Shown: piece after piece, positions 1 to 6,690 of the stretch | How positions within the stretch are numbered: position 1 is the first letter of the stretch | Layout of the letters: the number at the start of each line of letters is the position of its first letter | NCBI GenBank assembly: GCA_905479025.1 | Contig: CAJQKX010000048.1 | Coordinates: forward strand, 1 to 7,235 | Origin: an uncultured Paraglaciecola sp. | GTDB lineage: Bacteria; Pseudomonadota; Gammaproteobacteria; Enterobacterales; Alteromonadaceae | Reading direction: 5' to 3' | DNA: 7,235 nucleotides | Notes under the pieces: model-generated | What the model was told of the DNA's origin: nothing | The model's database searches: none | The model's input: the letters and a program-made list of their open reading frames with translations, nothing else | Translations under genes and position numbers: made by a program

Positions 1-564
1 TTGTTGGTCATGCATTGAAGAATGGATGGTAGTAATCGTTCCGCTTAAAACGCTGAATGCTTCATCTAACACTTGGATCACCGGCACAATACAATTGGTT
101 GTACAGGAGCCGCTGGAAACAATGAGGTCATCAGCTTTCAACTGATCATCATTAATCCCATAAATCACGGTTGCATCCATATCAGGTCCACAAGGCTGTG
201 AAAACAATACCTTTGCGGCCCCTTGATCCAAATGCGCTTGGCCAGCGGCTCTATCATTATGCACACCTGAGCATTCAAACACCAAATCAATATCAAGTTG
301 TTGCCATGAAAGATCTGCAATGTTTTCATGCTGGAGTAATAGAATCTCATCTCCTGCAACAGTCAGACATTGTGCTTGTAAATCAACAGAAAAACCAAAG
401 CGCCCGTGAGATGTATCGTATTTGAGCAAATGTGCAATGCCTTTTGGTTCGGCTAACTCATTGATCGCCACAATTTTTATATCAGTATTACGGCCGCTTT
501 CATATAAAGCCCTGACAACATTGCGGCCTATACGGCCAAAACCATTAATTGCAATTCGTAACAT
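1..564 (-). CDS. epd: D-erythrose-4-phosphate dehydrogenase, N-terminal part (runs off the left edge)
   Basis: NAD-dependent cytosolic enzyme of the GAPDH family. It oxidises erythrose 4-phosphate to 4-phosphoerythronate, the first step of the DXP-dependent pyridoxal 5'-phosphate pathway. I translated the minus strand by hand: 188 uninterrupted codons from ATG at 564-562 to the edge. The Rossmann motif GFGRIG is at residues 8-13, followed by RALYESGR (identical in E. coli Epd as I recall it), NEL at 35-37 and [11 protein letters not shown]. The active site SCTTNC has its nucleophile at C154, and the catalytic His is H181 in [10 protein letters not shown]. The 27-residue spacing matches C149/H176 of [16 protein letters not shown] and HSSMHDQQ favour Epd over glycolytic GapA. 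The more usual SNASC before the active site reads SSGSC here. An AAAGGG element lies 4 nt before the ATG. The gene is downstream of tkt on the same strand, behind a hairpin. The C-terminal ~150 residues are outside the window. Confidence 0.95.
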   Translation of the reverse strand, partial: MLRIAINGFGRIGRNVVRALYESGRNTDIKIVAINELAEPKGIAHLLKYDTSHGRFGFSVDLQAQCLTVAGDEILLLQHENIADLSWQQLDIDLVFECSGVHNDRAAGQAHLDQGAAKVLFSQPCGPDMDATVIYGINDDQLKADDLIVSSGSCTTNCIVPVIQVLDEAFSVLSGTITTIHSSMHDQQ

Positions 565-632
565 AACACCCTTTAATTTAATGCAAGGTGAGTAAAACCA
601 CCCGACACTTTTTTAATAATAAATACCTTAGA

Positions 633-658
633 ACAAAGGCGCTAAAAAGCGCCTTTGT
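633..658 (-). terminator. Hairpin between tkt and epd, probable terminator or attenuator
   Basis: A perfect 10-bp inverted repeat, ACAAAGGCGC (633-642) with GCGCCTTTGT (649-658), encloses a 6-nt loop. It begins 15 nt after the tkt stop. In the minus-strand transcript the GC core is followed by a U-rich but interrupted run (UUUGUUCU), part of which can pair with the A-rich left arm. It is therefore a plausible but weak Rho-independent terminator for tkt. It may lower read-through into epd rather than abolish it. I see no convincing separate epd promoter in the 68 bases between the hairpin and the epd start. Confidence 0.65.
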
Positions 659-673
659 ATATTAAAAAAGCTC

Positions 674-2671
674 TTAGTTTAAGCCTTTAGCAGCTTTAAT
701 AATTGCTTCTGCGGTGATATCGAAATATTTCAGCAATACTGCACCCGGAGCAGATTCACCAAAGGTGGACATGCCCACAACCGTTCCACCCAATCCAACA
801 TATTTATGCCAAAAATCCACATGAGCTGCTTCGACCGCTACACGTTTGGTCACAGACCTTGGTAATACAGACTCTCTGTATTCGGCATCTTGTTTGTCAA
901 AAACGGAAGTACTTGGCATAGACACGACACGCACTGCCATACCTGTATCAGATAATTGTTCAGCAGCTTCGACGGTGATCCCTACCTCAGAGCCTGTGGC
1001 AATTAATATAACATCGGGTGAACCGACACAATCTTTTAATACGTAACCCCCTTTAGCAACATGAGATAATTGCTGTGCATTACGTGGTTGAGCAGGCAAA
1101 CCTTGACGACTAAAGATTAATGCAGAGGGGCCATCTTTTCGCTCTAACGCAGATTTCCATGCAACCGCAGTTTCTGCACCGTCACAAGGACGCCATGTCG
1201 CTAAATTTGGAGTAAGACGTAAGTTTGCTATTTGCTCGATAGGTTGATGGGTAGGACCGTCTTCGCCTTGGCCAATAGAGTCATGGGTATAGACAAAGAT
1301 ATTTGGAATACCCATCAGTGATGCCATTCGCACTGCGTTGCGCGCATATTCCATAAACATTAAGAAAGTAGCGCCAAATGGACGGAATCCACCGTGAAGT
1401 CCAATCCCATTCATGATCCCACACATGCCAAACTCACGCACACCATAATAGATATAATTGCCGCTAGGATCCTCGGCTGAAATGCCTTTAGTACCAGACC
1501 AGATTGTAAGGTTTGAGCCAGCTAAATCTGCTGAACCGCCTAACACTTCAGGCATCAGAGTGGCGAAGGTTTCAATTGAGTTTTGCGAAGCTTTACGGCT
1601 AGCCACATTTTCAGATTTGTCTTGTGATTCTTGAATAAACGCATCCGCTTTTTCAGCAAAGTTAGCAGGTAAGTCGCCCGCTAAACGACGCGTTAGCTCT
1701 GCTGCTAATTCTGGGTGTGTTTGTTGGTATGCCACAAATTTTTCATTCCAGGCTTGTTCTTTTACTGCACCAGATGCTTTTGCATCCCAACCAGCATAAA
1801 TATCTGCAGGAATATCGAAAGGAGCATAAGGCCAGTTTAAAAATTCACGGGCAGCTTTAATTTCTTCAAGGCCTAGGGGGGCTCCGTGGCAGTCGTGGCT
1901 ACCTGATTTGTTTGGCGAACCAAAACCTATAATCGTTTTACAACAAATGAGCGTTGGCTTTGATGTTTCTGCTTTCGCCGCTGCAATCGCATCAGCAATA
2001 GCTTGAGGATCGTGTCCGTCTACATTTGCAATCACTTGCCACCCATAGGCTTCAAATCGCGCCGGAGTGTTATCAGTGAACCAACCTTCGACATGACCAT
2101 CAATTGAAATACCGTTGTCATCCCAAAATGCGACTAATTTACCTAAGCCCAGAGTGCCTGCTAAAGAACATACTTCATGAGAAATACCCTCCATCAAACA
2201 TCCGTCACCTAAAAAACAATAAGTAAAATGATCGACCACATCAAAATTTGGTTGGTTGAATTGTGCAGCTAAGGTTTTTTCGGCAATCGCCATACCCACG
2301 GCATTACTGACCCCCTGTCCCAAAGGTCCAGTGGTAGTTTCAACACCCGGCGCATAACCATATTCTGGGTGACCCGGAGTTTTAGAATGCAATTGACGGA
2401 AATTTCTTAACTCTTCAATCGGTAATGCATAACCAGTCAGATGTAACAGAGAATAGATCAACATCGAGCCGTGGCCGTTAGATAATACAAACCTGTCTCT
2501 GTTAGCCCAATCGGGGTTGCCTGGATTATGCTGCATATGATCTGCCCACAATACTTGCGCGATGTCAGCCATTCCCATGGGTGCACCTGGGTGACCTGAG
2601 TTGGCTTGTTGAACGGCATCCATACTAAGGGCGCGAATGGCGTTGGCGAGTTCTCGACGTGTTGACGACAT
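674..2671 (-). CDS. tkt: Transketolase
   Basis: Thiamine-diphosphate and divalent-metal dependent cytosolic enzyme of the non-oxidative pentose phosphate pathway. It moves two-carbon ketol units between xylulose 5-phosphate and ribose 5-phosphate or erythrose 4-phosphate. The protein is 665 aa (E. coli TktA is 663) and complete. Visible landmarks are SGHPG with H27, GHG with H67, GPLGQG at 115-120, the ThDP motif starting GDG at 155-157 and ending DDN at 184-186, and H262 in CHGAP. The pyrimidine domain has the activating glutamate E413 in REFGM, then D471 and H475 in DGPTHQP, and the phosphate-binding R522 in SRQG. All expected catalytic residues are present. The start is supported by AGGAGA 5 nt upstream of the ATG. 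It is divergent from metK. Its product erythrose 4-phosphate is the substrate of the Epd encoded just downstream, a functional as well as positional link. I cannot separate tktA from tktB type. Confidence 0.98.
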   Translation of the reverse strand: MSSTRRELANAIRALSMDAVQQANSGHPGAPMGMADIAQVLWADHMQHNPGNPDWANRDRFVLSNGHGSMLIYSLLHLTGYALPIEELRNFRQLHSKTPGHPEYGYAPGVETTTGPLGQGVSNAVGMAIAEKTLAAQFNQPNFDVVDHFTYCFLGDGCLMEGISHEVCSLAGTLGLGKLVAFWDDNGISIDGHVEGWFTDNTPARFEAYGWQVIANVDGHDPQAIADAIAAAKAETSKPTLICCKTIIGFGSPNKSGSHDCHGAPLGLEEIKAAREFLNWPYAPFDIPADIYAGWDAKASGAVKEQAWNEKFVAYQQTHPELAAELTRRLAGDLPANFAEKADAFIQESQDKSENVASRKASQNSIETFATLMPEVLGGSADLAGSNLTIWSGTKGISAEDPSGNYIYYGVREFGMCGIMNGIGLHGGFRPFGATFLMFMEYARNAVRMASLMGIPNIFVYTHDSIGQGEDGPTHQPIEQIANLRLTPNLATWRPCDGAETAVAWKSALERKDGPSALIFSRQGLPAQPRNAQQLSHVAKGGYVLKDCVGSPDVILIATGSEVGITVEAAEQLSDTGMAVRVVSMPSTSVFDKQDAEYRESVLPRSVTKRVAVEAAHVDFWHKYVGLGGTVVGMSTFGESAPGAVLLKYFDITAEAIIKAAKGLN

Positions 2672-2730
2672 GTGGTCTCCTGACTGATCCGATAATTATG
2701 AATATCCGCAAATGGACATTAAAAAGGTTA

Positions 2731-2759
2731 ATTTTAGCTATACATTTTGTATTAGCCAA
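2731..2759 (-). promoter_or_regulatory. Candidate sigma70 promoter for tkt
   Basis: On the minus strand a -35-like TTGGCT (plus coordinates 2754-2759) is separated by 17 bp from a -10-like TAAAAT (2731-2736, five of six consensus bases). Transcription would start near 2724, leaving a leader of about 50 nt before the tkt ATG. The -35 is weak. This is a consensus match only. Confidence 0.4.
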
Positions 2760-2776
2760 CAACTAACTGCAATGTT

Positions 2777-2799
2777 AAATACTCGATGAATCAGTATTT
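2777..2799. repeat. 7-bp inverted repeat in the tkt/metK divergent region
   Basis: AAATACT (2777-2783) and AGTATTT (2793-2799) form a perfect inverted repeat with a 9-bp gap, giving a centre-to-centre spacing of 16 bp. It lies just upstream of the proposed tkt -35 and about 40 bp from the met boxes. The geometry would suit a dimeric regulator, but I do not recognise the regulator, and in AT-rich DNA a repeat this short can arise by chance. Confidence 0.3.
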
Positions 2800-2840
2800 C
2801 CCTATCACTTTTGTTTACACCTTAGCAGAATAAACTTCAT

Positions 2841-2872
2841 AGACGTTTGGACGTCTAGAAGTAAAGACTAGT
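2841..2872 (+). promoter_or_regulatory. MetJ operator: four tandem met boxes upstream of metK
   Basis: The methionine repressor MetJ, with S-adenosylmethionine as co-repressor, binds tandem 8-bp boxes of consensus AGACGTCT. Box 1, AGACGTTT (2841-2848), and box 2, GGACGTCT (2849-2856), each match 7 of 8 bases. The next two in-register octamers, 2857-2864 and 2865-2872, each match 5 of 8 (AGA-led and AGAC-led). The octamer before box 1 matches only 2 of 8, so the array ends there. Two strong boxes in exact 8-bp phase next to metK, a classic MetJ target, make this a confident operator. It lies 68-99 bp before the metK start codon, where binding could block RNA polymerase. Confidence 0.88.
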
Positions 2873-2917
2873 ATTTTGTATTTGGATAGTTAAAATACTC
2901 ACATAAACCTGTATAAC
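2868..2917 (+). promoter_or_regulatory. metK promoter region, exact boxes uncertain
   Basis: Two -10 candidates follow the met boxes. TAAAAT (2891-2896) would put its -35 region at about 2868-2873, overlapping the last met box. That fits repression by occlusion, but the -35 match is poor. TATAAC (2912-2917) has TTAAAA (2890-2895) 16 bp upstream, a better pair, but it would leave a leader of only about 15 nt. I cannot choose between them from sequence. The metK ribosome binding site itself is weak: AAGG at 2929-2932, 7 nt before the ATG. Confidence 0.35.
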
Positions 2918-2939
2918 GACACTCAAGCAAGGCGCTTTT

Positions 2940-4085
2940 ATGACCTCACATTTATTTACTTCTGAATCAGTATCCGAAGGACATCCTGATAAAATCGCGG
3001 ATCAAATTTCTGATGCTGTTTTAGATGCCATATTGACACAGGACCCTAAGGCAAGAGTGGCCTGCGAGACCTTTGTCAAAACAGGTATGGTGTTAGTGGG
3101 TGGCGAAGTCACGACTTCGGCATGGGTAGATATAGAAGAAATCACCCGAAAAACAGTCAGAGAAATTGGCTATGTTCATTCAGATATGGGGTTTGATGCA
3201 GACTCTTGCGCAGTATTAAATGCAATAGGTAAGCAATCTCCTGATATTAATCAAGGTGTTGACCGCACTTCACCAGAAGAACAAGGTGCCGGAGACCAAG
3301 GTTTAATGTTTGGTTATGCAAGCAACGAAACAGATGTGTTTATGCCTGCACCTATTACTTATGCCCACCGCTTAGTAAAACGTCAGTCCGAAATACGTAA
3401 GAATGGCACACTCAGTTGGTTGAGGCCTGATGCAAAAAGCCAAGTGACTTTTATCTACGAAAATAATCAACCCGTTGCTATTGATGCAGTGGTGCTGTCA
3501 ACTCAACATGATGAAAGTATTAGCACAGCAGACCTTCGCGAAGCTGTGATGGAAGAAATTATTAAACCAGTATTACCCGAAAAGTGGCTGAGTAAAAAGA
3601 CCAAATTTTTTATTAACCCAACAGGTCGATTTGTCATTGGTGGTCCAATGGGCGACTGTGGTTTAACTGGTCGTAAAATAATTGTTGATACCTATGGCGG
3701 CATGGCAAGACACGGTGGTGGTGCATTTTCTGGTAAAGATCCATCAAAAGTAGATAGATCAGCCGCTTATGCAGGGCGTTATGTAGCAAAAAATATAGTA
3801 GCGGCTGGACTGGCCGATAAATGTGAAATTCAATTGTCTTATGCCATTGGTGTAGCAGAACCTACATCTATTAGTATTGAGACCTTTGGCACCAGTAAGG
3901 TTTCGGAAGACTTATTGGTTAAGTTGGTGCGTGACAACTTCGAACTTAGACCTTTTGGGCTGCTTAAGATGCTCGACTTAGAACGACCTATCTATATGGC
4001 AACTGCAGCCTATGGACACTTTGGAAGAGAAGAGTTTCCTTGGGAAAAAACAGATGTTGCTGCACGCCTCAAAGCAAGTATTTAA
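2940..4085 (+). CDS. metK: Methionine adenosyltransferase (S-adenosylmethionine synthetase)
   Basis: Cytosolic enzyme joining methionine and ATP to make S-adenosylmethionine, the methyl donor of the cell and the MetJ co-repressor. It is 381 aa (E. coli MetK 384) and complete. It opens with [19 protein letters not shown], which holds the catalytic H15 and metal-binding D17. The ATP-binding hexapeptide GAGDQG is at 116-121. The phosphate-binding stretch GGGAFSGKD is at 259-267, followed by [10 protein letters not shown]. The C-terminal domain includes [10 protein letters not shown] and ends near [12 protein letters not shown]. It is close to E. coli MetK over its whole length; the last residues are slightly shorter. 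The ATG at 2940 starts exactly where the family does. It is transcribed away from tkt under the met boxes and followed by its own hairpin, so it is probably monocistronic. I see nothing abnormal in the gene. Confidence 0.98.
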   Translation: MTSHLFTSESVSEGHPDKIADQISDAVLDAILTQDPKARVACETFVKTGMVLVGGEVTTSAWVDIEEITRKTVREIGYVHSDMGFDADSCAVLNAIGKQSPDINQGVDRTSPEEQGAGDQGLMFGYASNETDVFMPAPITYAHRLVKRQSEIRKNGTLSWLRPDAKSQVTFIYENNQPVAIDAVVLSTQHDESISTADLREAVMEEIIKPVLPEKWLSKKTKFFINPTGRFVIGGPMGDCGLTGRKIIVDTYGGMARHGGGAFSGKDPSKVDRSAAYAGRYVAKNIVAAGLADKCEIQLSYAIGVAEPTSISIETFGTSKVSEDLLVKLVRDNFELRPFGLLKMLDLERPIYMATAAYGHFGREEFPWEKTDVAARLKASI

Positions 4086-4105
4086 AGAGCTCGATTCTGA
4101 ATAGG

Positions 4106-4127
4106 TATAGCCTCATGTGAGGCTATA
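4106..4127 (+). terminator. Hairpin terminator after metK
   Basis: Perfect 9-bp stem TATAGCCTC (4106-4114) with GAGGCTATA (4119-4127) around the tetraloop ATGT, starting 20 nt after the metK stop. It is followed by TTTGCTT and, a little later, a TTTTT run. The U-tract is interrupted, so efficiency may be moderate, but position and stem fit a Rho-independent terminator. Confidence 0.75.
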
Positions 4128-4640
4128 TTTGCTTACAGTTTTTAGAATTCAGGATGTTTTTGAATCGCATATTCACATGTCGATACAAGTTGAAGTCTTA
4201 TTCTCACATACCGATTACTGATTCTCACTCTCCCCATGACTACAGATATATATGCTACAATTACTCTGAAATTAGTTCCTTCAACTGCCGCCTATCAGTA
4301 TTACCCCCAAACACAGTGGTAAGAAAACCACAAAAATTTCATCAATAATAGCGCCTACTAGCATATCCTGATCATTAGCTTGCACTTTATTAAGTTCCCC
4401 GTCTACATAACCTAAGCAGCACCCTCGCTCTCATATAATTTAAATTTAATTTTTTATACGTCTCTACTCAGTCATAAAATTTAATGACAAATTAATTATT
4501 AGCTTGATATGAAGCGCATACAGTTAAAAAATCACGATTAATAGTGTTCAGTGAACAACGGGAAGATTGTGCATGGTAGTGTCAACTTAAAATTTAGTTT
4601 AGGAATTTATAAAAATAACGACATTAATCCGAACAGATAC
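4128..4640. other. AT-rich intergenic region with no convincing gene
   Basis: About 510 bp between the metK terminator and the protease promoter. A 64-codon open frame on the plus strand (4154-4348) has no ribosome binding site and an unusual Ser/Tyr/His-rich composition, so I do not call it. On the minus strand a 49-codon stop-free stretch (4284-4430) ends in a hydrophobic segment. It could be a decayed gene or tiny ORF, but is within chance length. The only other structure seen is the odd-centred 13-bp palindrome TGTTCAGTGAACA (4545-4557), possibly a protein-binding site. In E. coli the tktA-metK interval holds speA/speB; I see no trace of these here. Confidence 0.6.
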
Positions 4641-4669
4641 TTAATCGATTCCCTAAATCAAGGTATGAT
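4641..4669 (+). promoter_or_regulatory. Candidate sigma70 promoter for the M48 protease gene
   Basis: TTAATC (4641-4646, three of six -35 bases) and TATGAT (4664-4669, five of six -10 bases) are 17 bp apart. Initiation near 4676 would give a leader of about 26 nt. TATAAC at 4675-4680 is an alternative -10 without a good partner. Consensus match only. Confidence 0.35.
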
Positions 4670-4701
4670 CGAACTATAACTAGACTGAATAAAAAAAATC
4701 C

Positions 4702-5502
4702 ATGGGATATATCCAAAACTTTTGCTTAATCATTATCGTTGCGATATGTCTTTCATCCTGCGCTAAATCTCCTCTAGGGCGTAATCAACTCAAATTATAT
4801 TCAAGCTCTCAGTTAGCAGGAATGGGCGAACAAGCTTTTGCCATTATGAAATCAGAACAAAAGGTGTCTAGTCAGCCAGTATCTAATCAGTATGTAAAAT
4901 GTATTGCTGACGCTATTACGCAACATGTACCAAAATCAGTGTATGCAGGTGTTTGGGAGTTAGTGGTGTTCGACTCACCACAAATTAATGCGTTTGCCTT
5001 ACCAGGGGGTAAAATGGGTGTATACACAGGACTTATTGAACTGACAGAAAATCAACATGAGCTTGCTGCGGTTATTGGCCATGAAGTAGGTCATGTCATT
5101 GCTGAGCATGGTAATGAGAGAATGTCGAGTAGTGCTCTTATAGGCATGGGAATGGAAGTCACTAATCAGTTATTAAAGGCTAATGAAATTGCAAGTAGTA
5201 ATATGATCATGGCTGGCTTGGGTTTAGGTGTTCAAGTTGGCGTACAATTACCATTCGGTCGAACTCATGAATCAGAAGCAGATCTAATTGGGTTAGACCT
5301 AATGGCAAAAGCAGGCTTTGATCCTCAGCAGTCAATTAATTTATGGCAGAACATGTCCAAAGCCAGCGGAGACAAGCGTCAACCAGAACTACTATCCACA
5401 CACCCTCATCCAGAAACGCGTATTAAAAATTTAGCTGACAATATGCTAAAAACTATGGATAAGTATCATTTGGCAAAGAATAAGCCAAACTGTAAAATTT
5501 AG
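4702..5502 (+). CDS. M48-family zinc metalloprotease, LoiP/YcaL-like outer-membrane lipoprotein
   Basis: Predicted lipid-anchored periplasmic endopeptidase of 266 aa. A hydrophobic signal peptide (about residues 7-19) ends in a lipobox LSSC with lipidation at C20. Ala at +2 rather than Asp suggests sorting to the outer membrane. The zinc site is HEVGH (H127, E128, H131). The third ligand is probably E190 in HESEAD, with D194 completing ExxxD. Typical LoiP/YcaL/Oma1 features follow: the AGFDP motif (204-208) and STHPHPETRI with H234 and H236. C67 and C264 could form a disulfide. LoiP is the best guess because in E. coli loiP is next to tktA in this same neighbourhood, but YcaL cannot be excluded, so I give no symbol. 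Odd points: there is no Shine-Dalgarno before the ATG, only an A-run, and the signal peptide n-region has no Lys or Arg. An in-frame TAA at 4690 rules out a longer ATG start. Confidence 0.92.
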   Translation: MGYIQNFCLIIIVAICLSSCAKSPLGRNQLKLYSSSQLAGMGEQAFAIMKSEQKVSSQPVSNQYVKCIADAITQHVPKSVYAGVWELVVFDSPQINAFALPGGKMGVYTGLIELTENQHELAAVIGHEVGHVIAEHGNERMSSSALIGMGMEVTNQLLKANEIASSNMIMAGLGLGVQVGVQLPFGRTHESEADLIGLDLMAKAGFDPQQSINLWQNMSKASGDKRQPELLSTHPHPETRIKNLADNMLKTMDKYHLAKNKPNCKI

Positions 5503-5511
5503 CGTTTATTA

Positions 5512-5562
5512 AGACATATAAAATGCCACACTATTAAATACTAGCGTGGCATCTTTATGTCT
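5512..5562. terminator. Shared inverted repeat between convergent genes, probable bidirectional terminator
   Basis: The left arm AGACATATAAAATGCCAC (5512-5529) pairs imperfectly with GTGGCATCTTTATGTCT (5546-5562). The core ATGCCAC/GTGGCAT is perfect at 7 bp, and the outer AGACAT/ATGTCT is perfect at 6 bp. After one mismatch a further 3 bp (CTA/TAG) can close the loop. It fills most of the 68 bp between the protease stop and the mscS stop. On the minus strand the core is followed by TTTTAT, which suits termination of mscS; the plus-strand U-tract is poorer. Confidence 0.65.
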
Positions 5563-5570
5563 AATAAAGC

Positions 5571-6395
5571 CTAACCTTCTTTATGTACATGTAAATCCAT
5601 TTGCGGGAATGGAATTGAGATACCTTCAGCATCAAAGCGCAATTTAACGGCTTCAGTAAAGTCGAACTTCACAGCCCAAAAATCTGCAGTAGCAACCCAA
5701 GGACGCACTACAAAATTAACACTACTATCAGCCAATTCTCCCACTGCAACAGTTGGAGCTGGCTCTTTTAAGATCCGCTCATCAGCAGCAAGCATTTCCT
5801 TTAGAATCTCCTTAGCTTTTTTCAAATCACTGTTATAACCAATGCCTACCACCATATCCACTCGGCGTGTTTCTTTAGCAGAGTAGTTAGTAATATTGCC
5901 ACCATAAATTGCACCATTTGGCACGATGATCTCTTTGTTATCAGCTGAAGTCATAATAGTCGTAAAAATGCTGATACTTTTAACCACACCCATTGCCCCA
6001 CCAGCTTCAATAAAATCACCTGCTTTAAATGGTTTAAACACCAGTAACATGACACCCGCTGCAAAATTCTGTAAGGAGCCTTGCAACGACAGACCAATAG
6101 CTAAACCAGCTGCAGCTAAAATGGCGGCTAACGAAGTTGTATTGACATTTAATTGATCTAATGCAGCAATAATAACGAACAACATCAACACTGCTCTTGC
6201 AATCGCTTTAACAAAATCAATCAACATATCGTCATATTGGGAACGTGTCATTATCTTGCTAAGCAGATTCACTAACACGCTAACAATCACCTTACCAATA
6301 AAGTATATGGCAATCGCCATGACAATATTAATTCCCCAAGGAATAACATAGGTATCCATCATCTGAGACATTTTTTCCGTGTCAAATCCAAACAT
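5571..6395 (-). CDS. mscS: Small-conductance mechanosensitive channel MscS
   Basis: Inner-membrane homoheptameric channel that opens under membrane tension and releases solutes during hypo-osmotic shock. With the ATG start at 6395 it is 274 aa (E. coli MscS 286). Three membrane helices are visible: TM1 about 20-43, TM2 about 62-82, and the pore-lining TM3 about 87-121. TM3 is Gly/Ala-rich (AAAGLAIGLSLQGSLQNFAAG). L98 and L102 correspond to the E. coli gate residues L105 and L109, and G106 to the kink glycine G113. The cytoplasmic beta domain follows (KPFKAGDFIEAGG, IIVPNG at 156-161), then the alpha/beta domain ending IPFPQMDLHV. The fit over the whole length makes it MscS itself rather than a large MscK/YnaI type. 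It is convergent with the LoiP-like protease. In E. coli mscS lies beside fbaA-pgk-epd, so it belongs to this neighbourhood but has been relocated. Confidence 0.95.
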   Translation of the reverse strand: MFGFDTEKMSQMMDTYVIPWGINIVMAIAIYFIGKVIVSVLVNLLSKIMTRSQYDDMLIDFVKAIARAVLMLFVIIAALDQLNVNTTSLAAILAAAGLAIGLSLQGSLQNFAAGVMLLVFKPFKAGDFIEAGGAMGVVKSISIFTTIMTSADNKEIIVPNGAIYGGNITNYSAKETRRVDMVVGIGYNSDLKKAKEILKEMLAADERILKEPAPTVAVGELADSSVNFVVRPWVATADFWAVKFDFTEAVKLRFDAEGISIPFPQMDLHVHKEG

Positions 6396-6401
6396 TTTTA
6401 T

Positions 6402-6405
6402 CTCC
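6402..6405 (-). promoter_or_regulatory. Shine-Dalgarno GGAG that fixes the mscS start
   Basis: GGAG on the minus strand lies 6 nt before the ATG at 6395-6393. A longer reading frame begins at a TTG at 6407, but that TTG overlaps this GGAG and has no comparable site of its own. The ATG is therefore preferred, dropping four residues. Confidence 0.8.
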
Positions 6406-6460
6406 AACCTTTTTAATAATTAAATAATACGACGATTATGATGAACTTATTAATACTCAG

Positions 6461-6491
6461 ATTATAATAGTTTAAAGGTTTTATTTATCAA
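6461..6491 (-). promoter_or_regulatory. Candidate sigma70 promoter for mscS
   Basis: On the minus strand a perfect -10 TATAAT (plus 6461-6466) has TTGATA (6486-6491, five of six -35 bases) upstream. The spacer is 19 bp, longer than the preferred 17. Initiation near 6454 gives a leader of about 58 nt. Both hexamers are good; the spacer is the weak point. Confidence 0.4.
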
Positions 6492-6580
6492 TAAGACTAC
6501 AGACTTCTTTTAATAGTTTTTTAGTTCCGATTAAAGCGCTTCATAAATGTGTCATTTAACTAGCTTAAATTTACTCTTGT

Positions 6581-6599
6581 GTTGAGTTCGCCACTCAAC
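6581..6599. repeat. 7-bp inverted repeat, possible operator
   Basis: GTTGAGT (6581-6587) and ACTCAAC (6593-6599) form a perfect inverted repeat with a 5-nt centre. It lies between the mscS promoter and the small ORF at 6691. No U-tract follows on either strand, so a regulator site is more likely than a terminator. The regulator is unknown to me. Confidence 0.35.
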
Positions 6600-6690
6600 T
6601 CGTTTGATTAAAGTCAATTTTTTAAACATAATTGAAACAAGTGTTATGGTTGCCGTAGTGAGTTTATCTAATATTTTTAAAGGAATAAGA

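Noticed and set aside
165..425. Open frames of 64 codons (minus, other frame) and 84 codons (plus) within the left end
   Set aside because: Both overlap the epd reading frame, which is strongly conserved and open through the whole stretch; they are shadows of it.
846..1046. 66-codon plus-strand open frame
   Set aside because: Antisense to the transketolase C-terminal domain; shadow of a well conserved gene.
2872..2939. SAM riboswitch upstream of metK
   Set aside because: The space between the possible promoters and the ATG is too short and I see no riboswitch-like stems; control by MetJ explains the region.
4154..4348. 64-codon plus-strand open frame after metK
   Set aside because: It has no ribosome binding site and overlaps the metK terminator tail. 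Its Ser/Tyr/His/Asn-rich composition has no hydrophobic core pattern, and its length is expected by chance in AT-rich DNA.
5926..6156. 76-codon plus-strand open frame
   Set aside because: Antisense to the mscS pore and beta-domain coding region; its Ala/Pro-rich look derives from the Gly/Ala-rich TM3.
6396..6407. TTG start for mscS giving four extra residues
   Set aside because: The TTG overlaps the GGAG that serves the ATG at 6395; the ATG start agrees better with family length and ribosome binding.
6604..6690. N-terminal extension of the small membrane ORF from TTG 6604 or ATG 6646
   Set aside because: Neither start has a ribosome binding site, whereas ATG 6691 has AAAGGA at good spacing.
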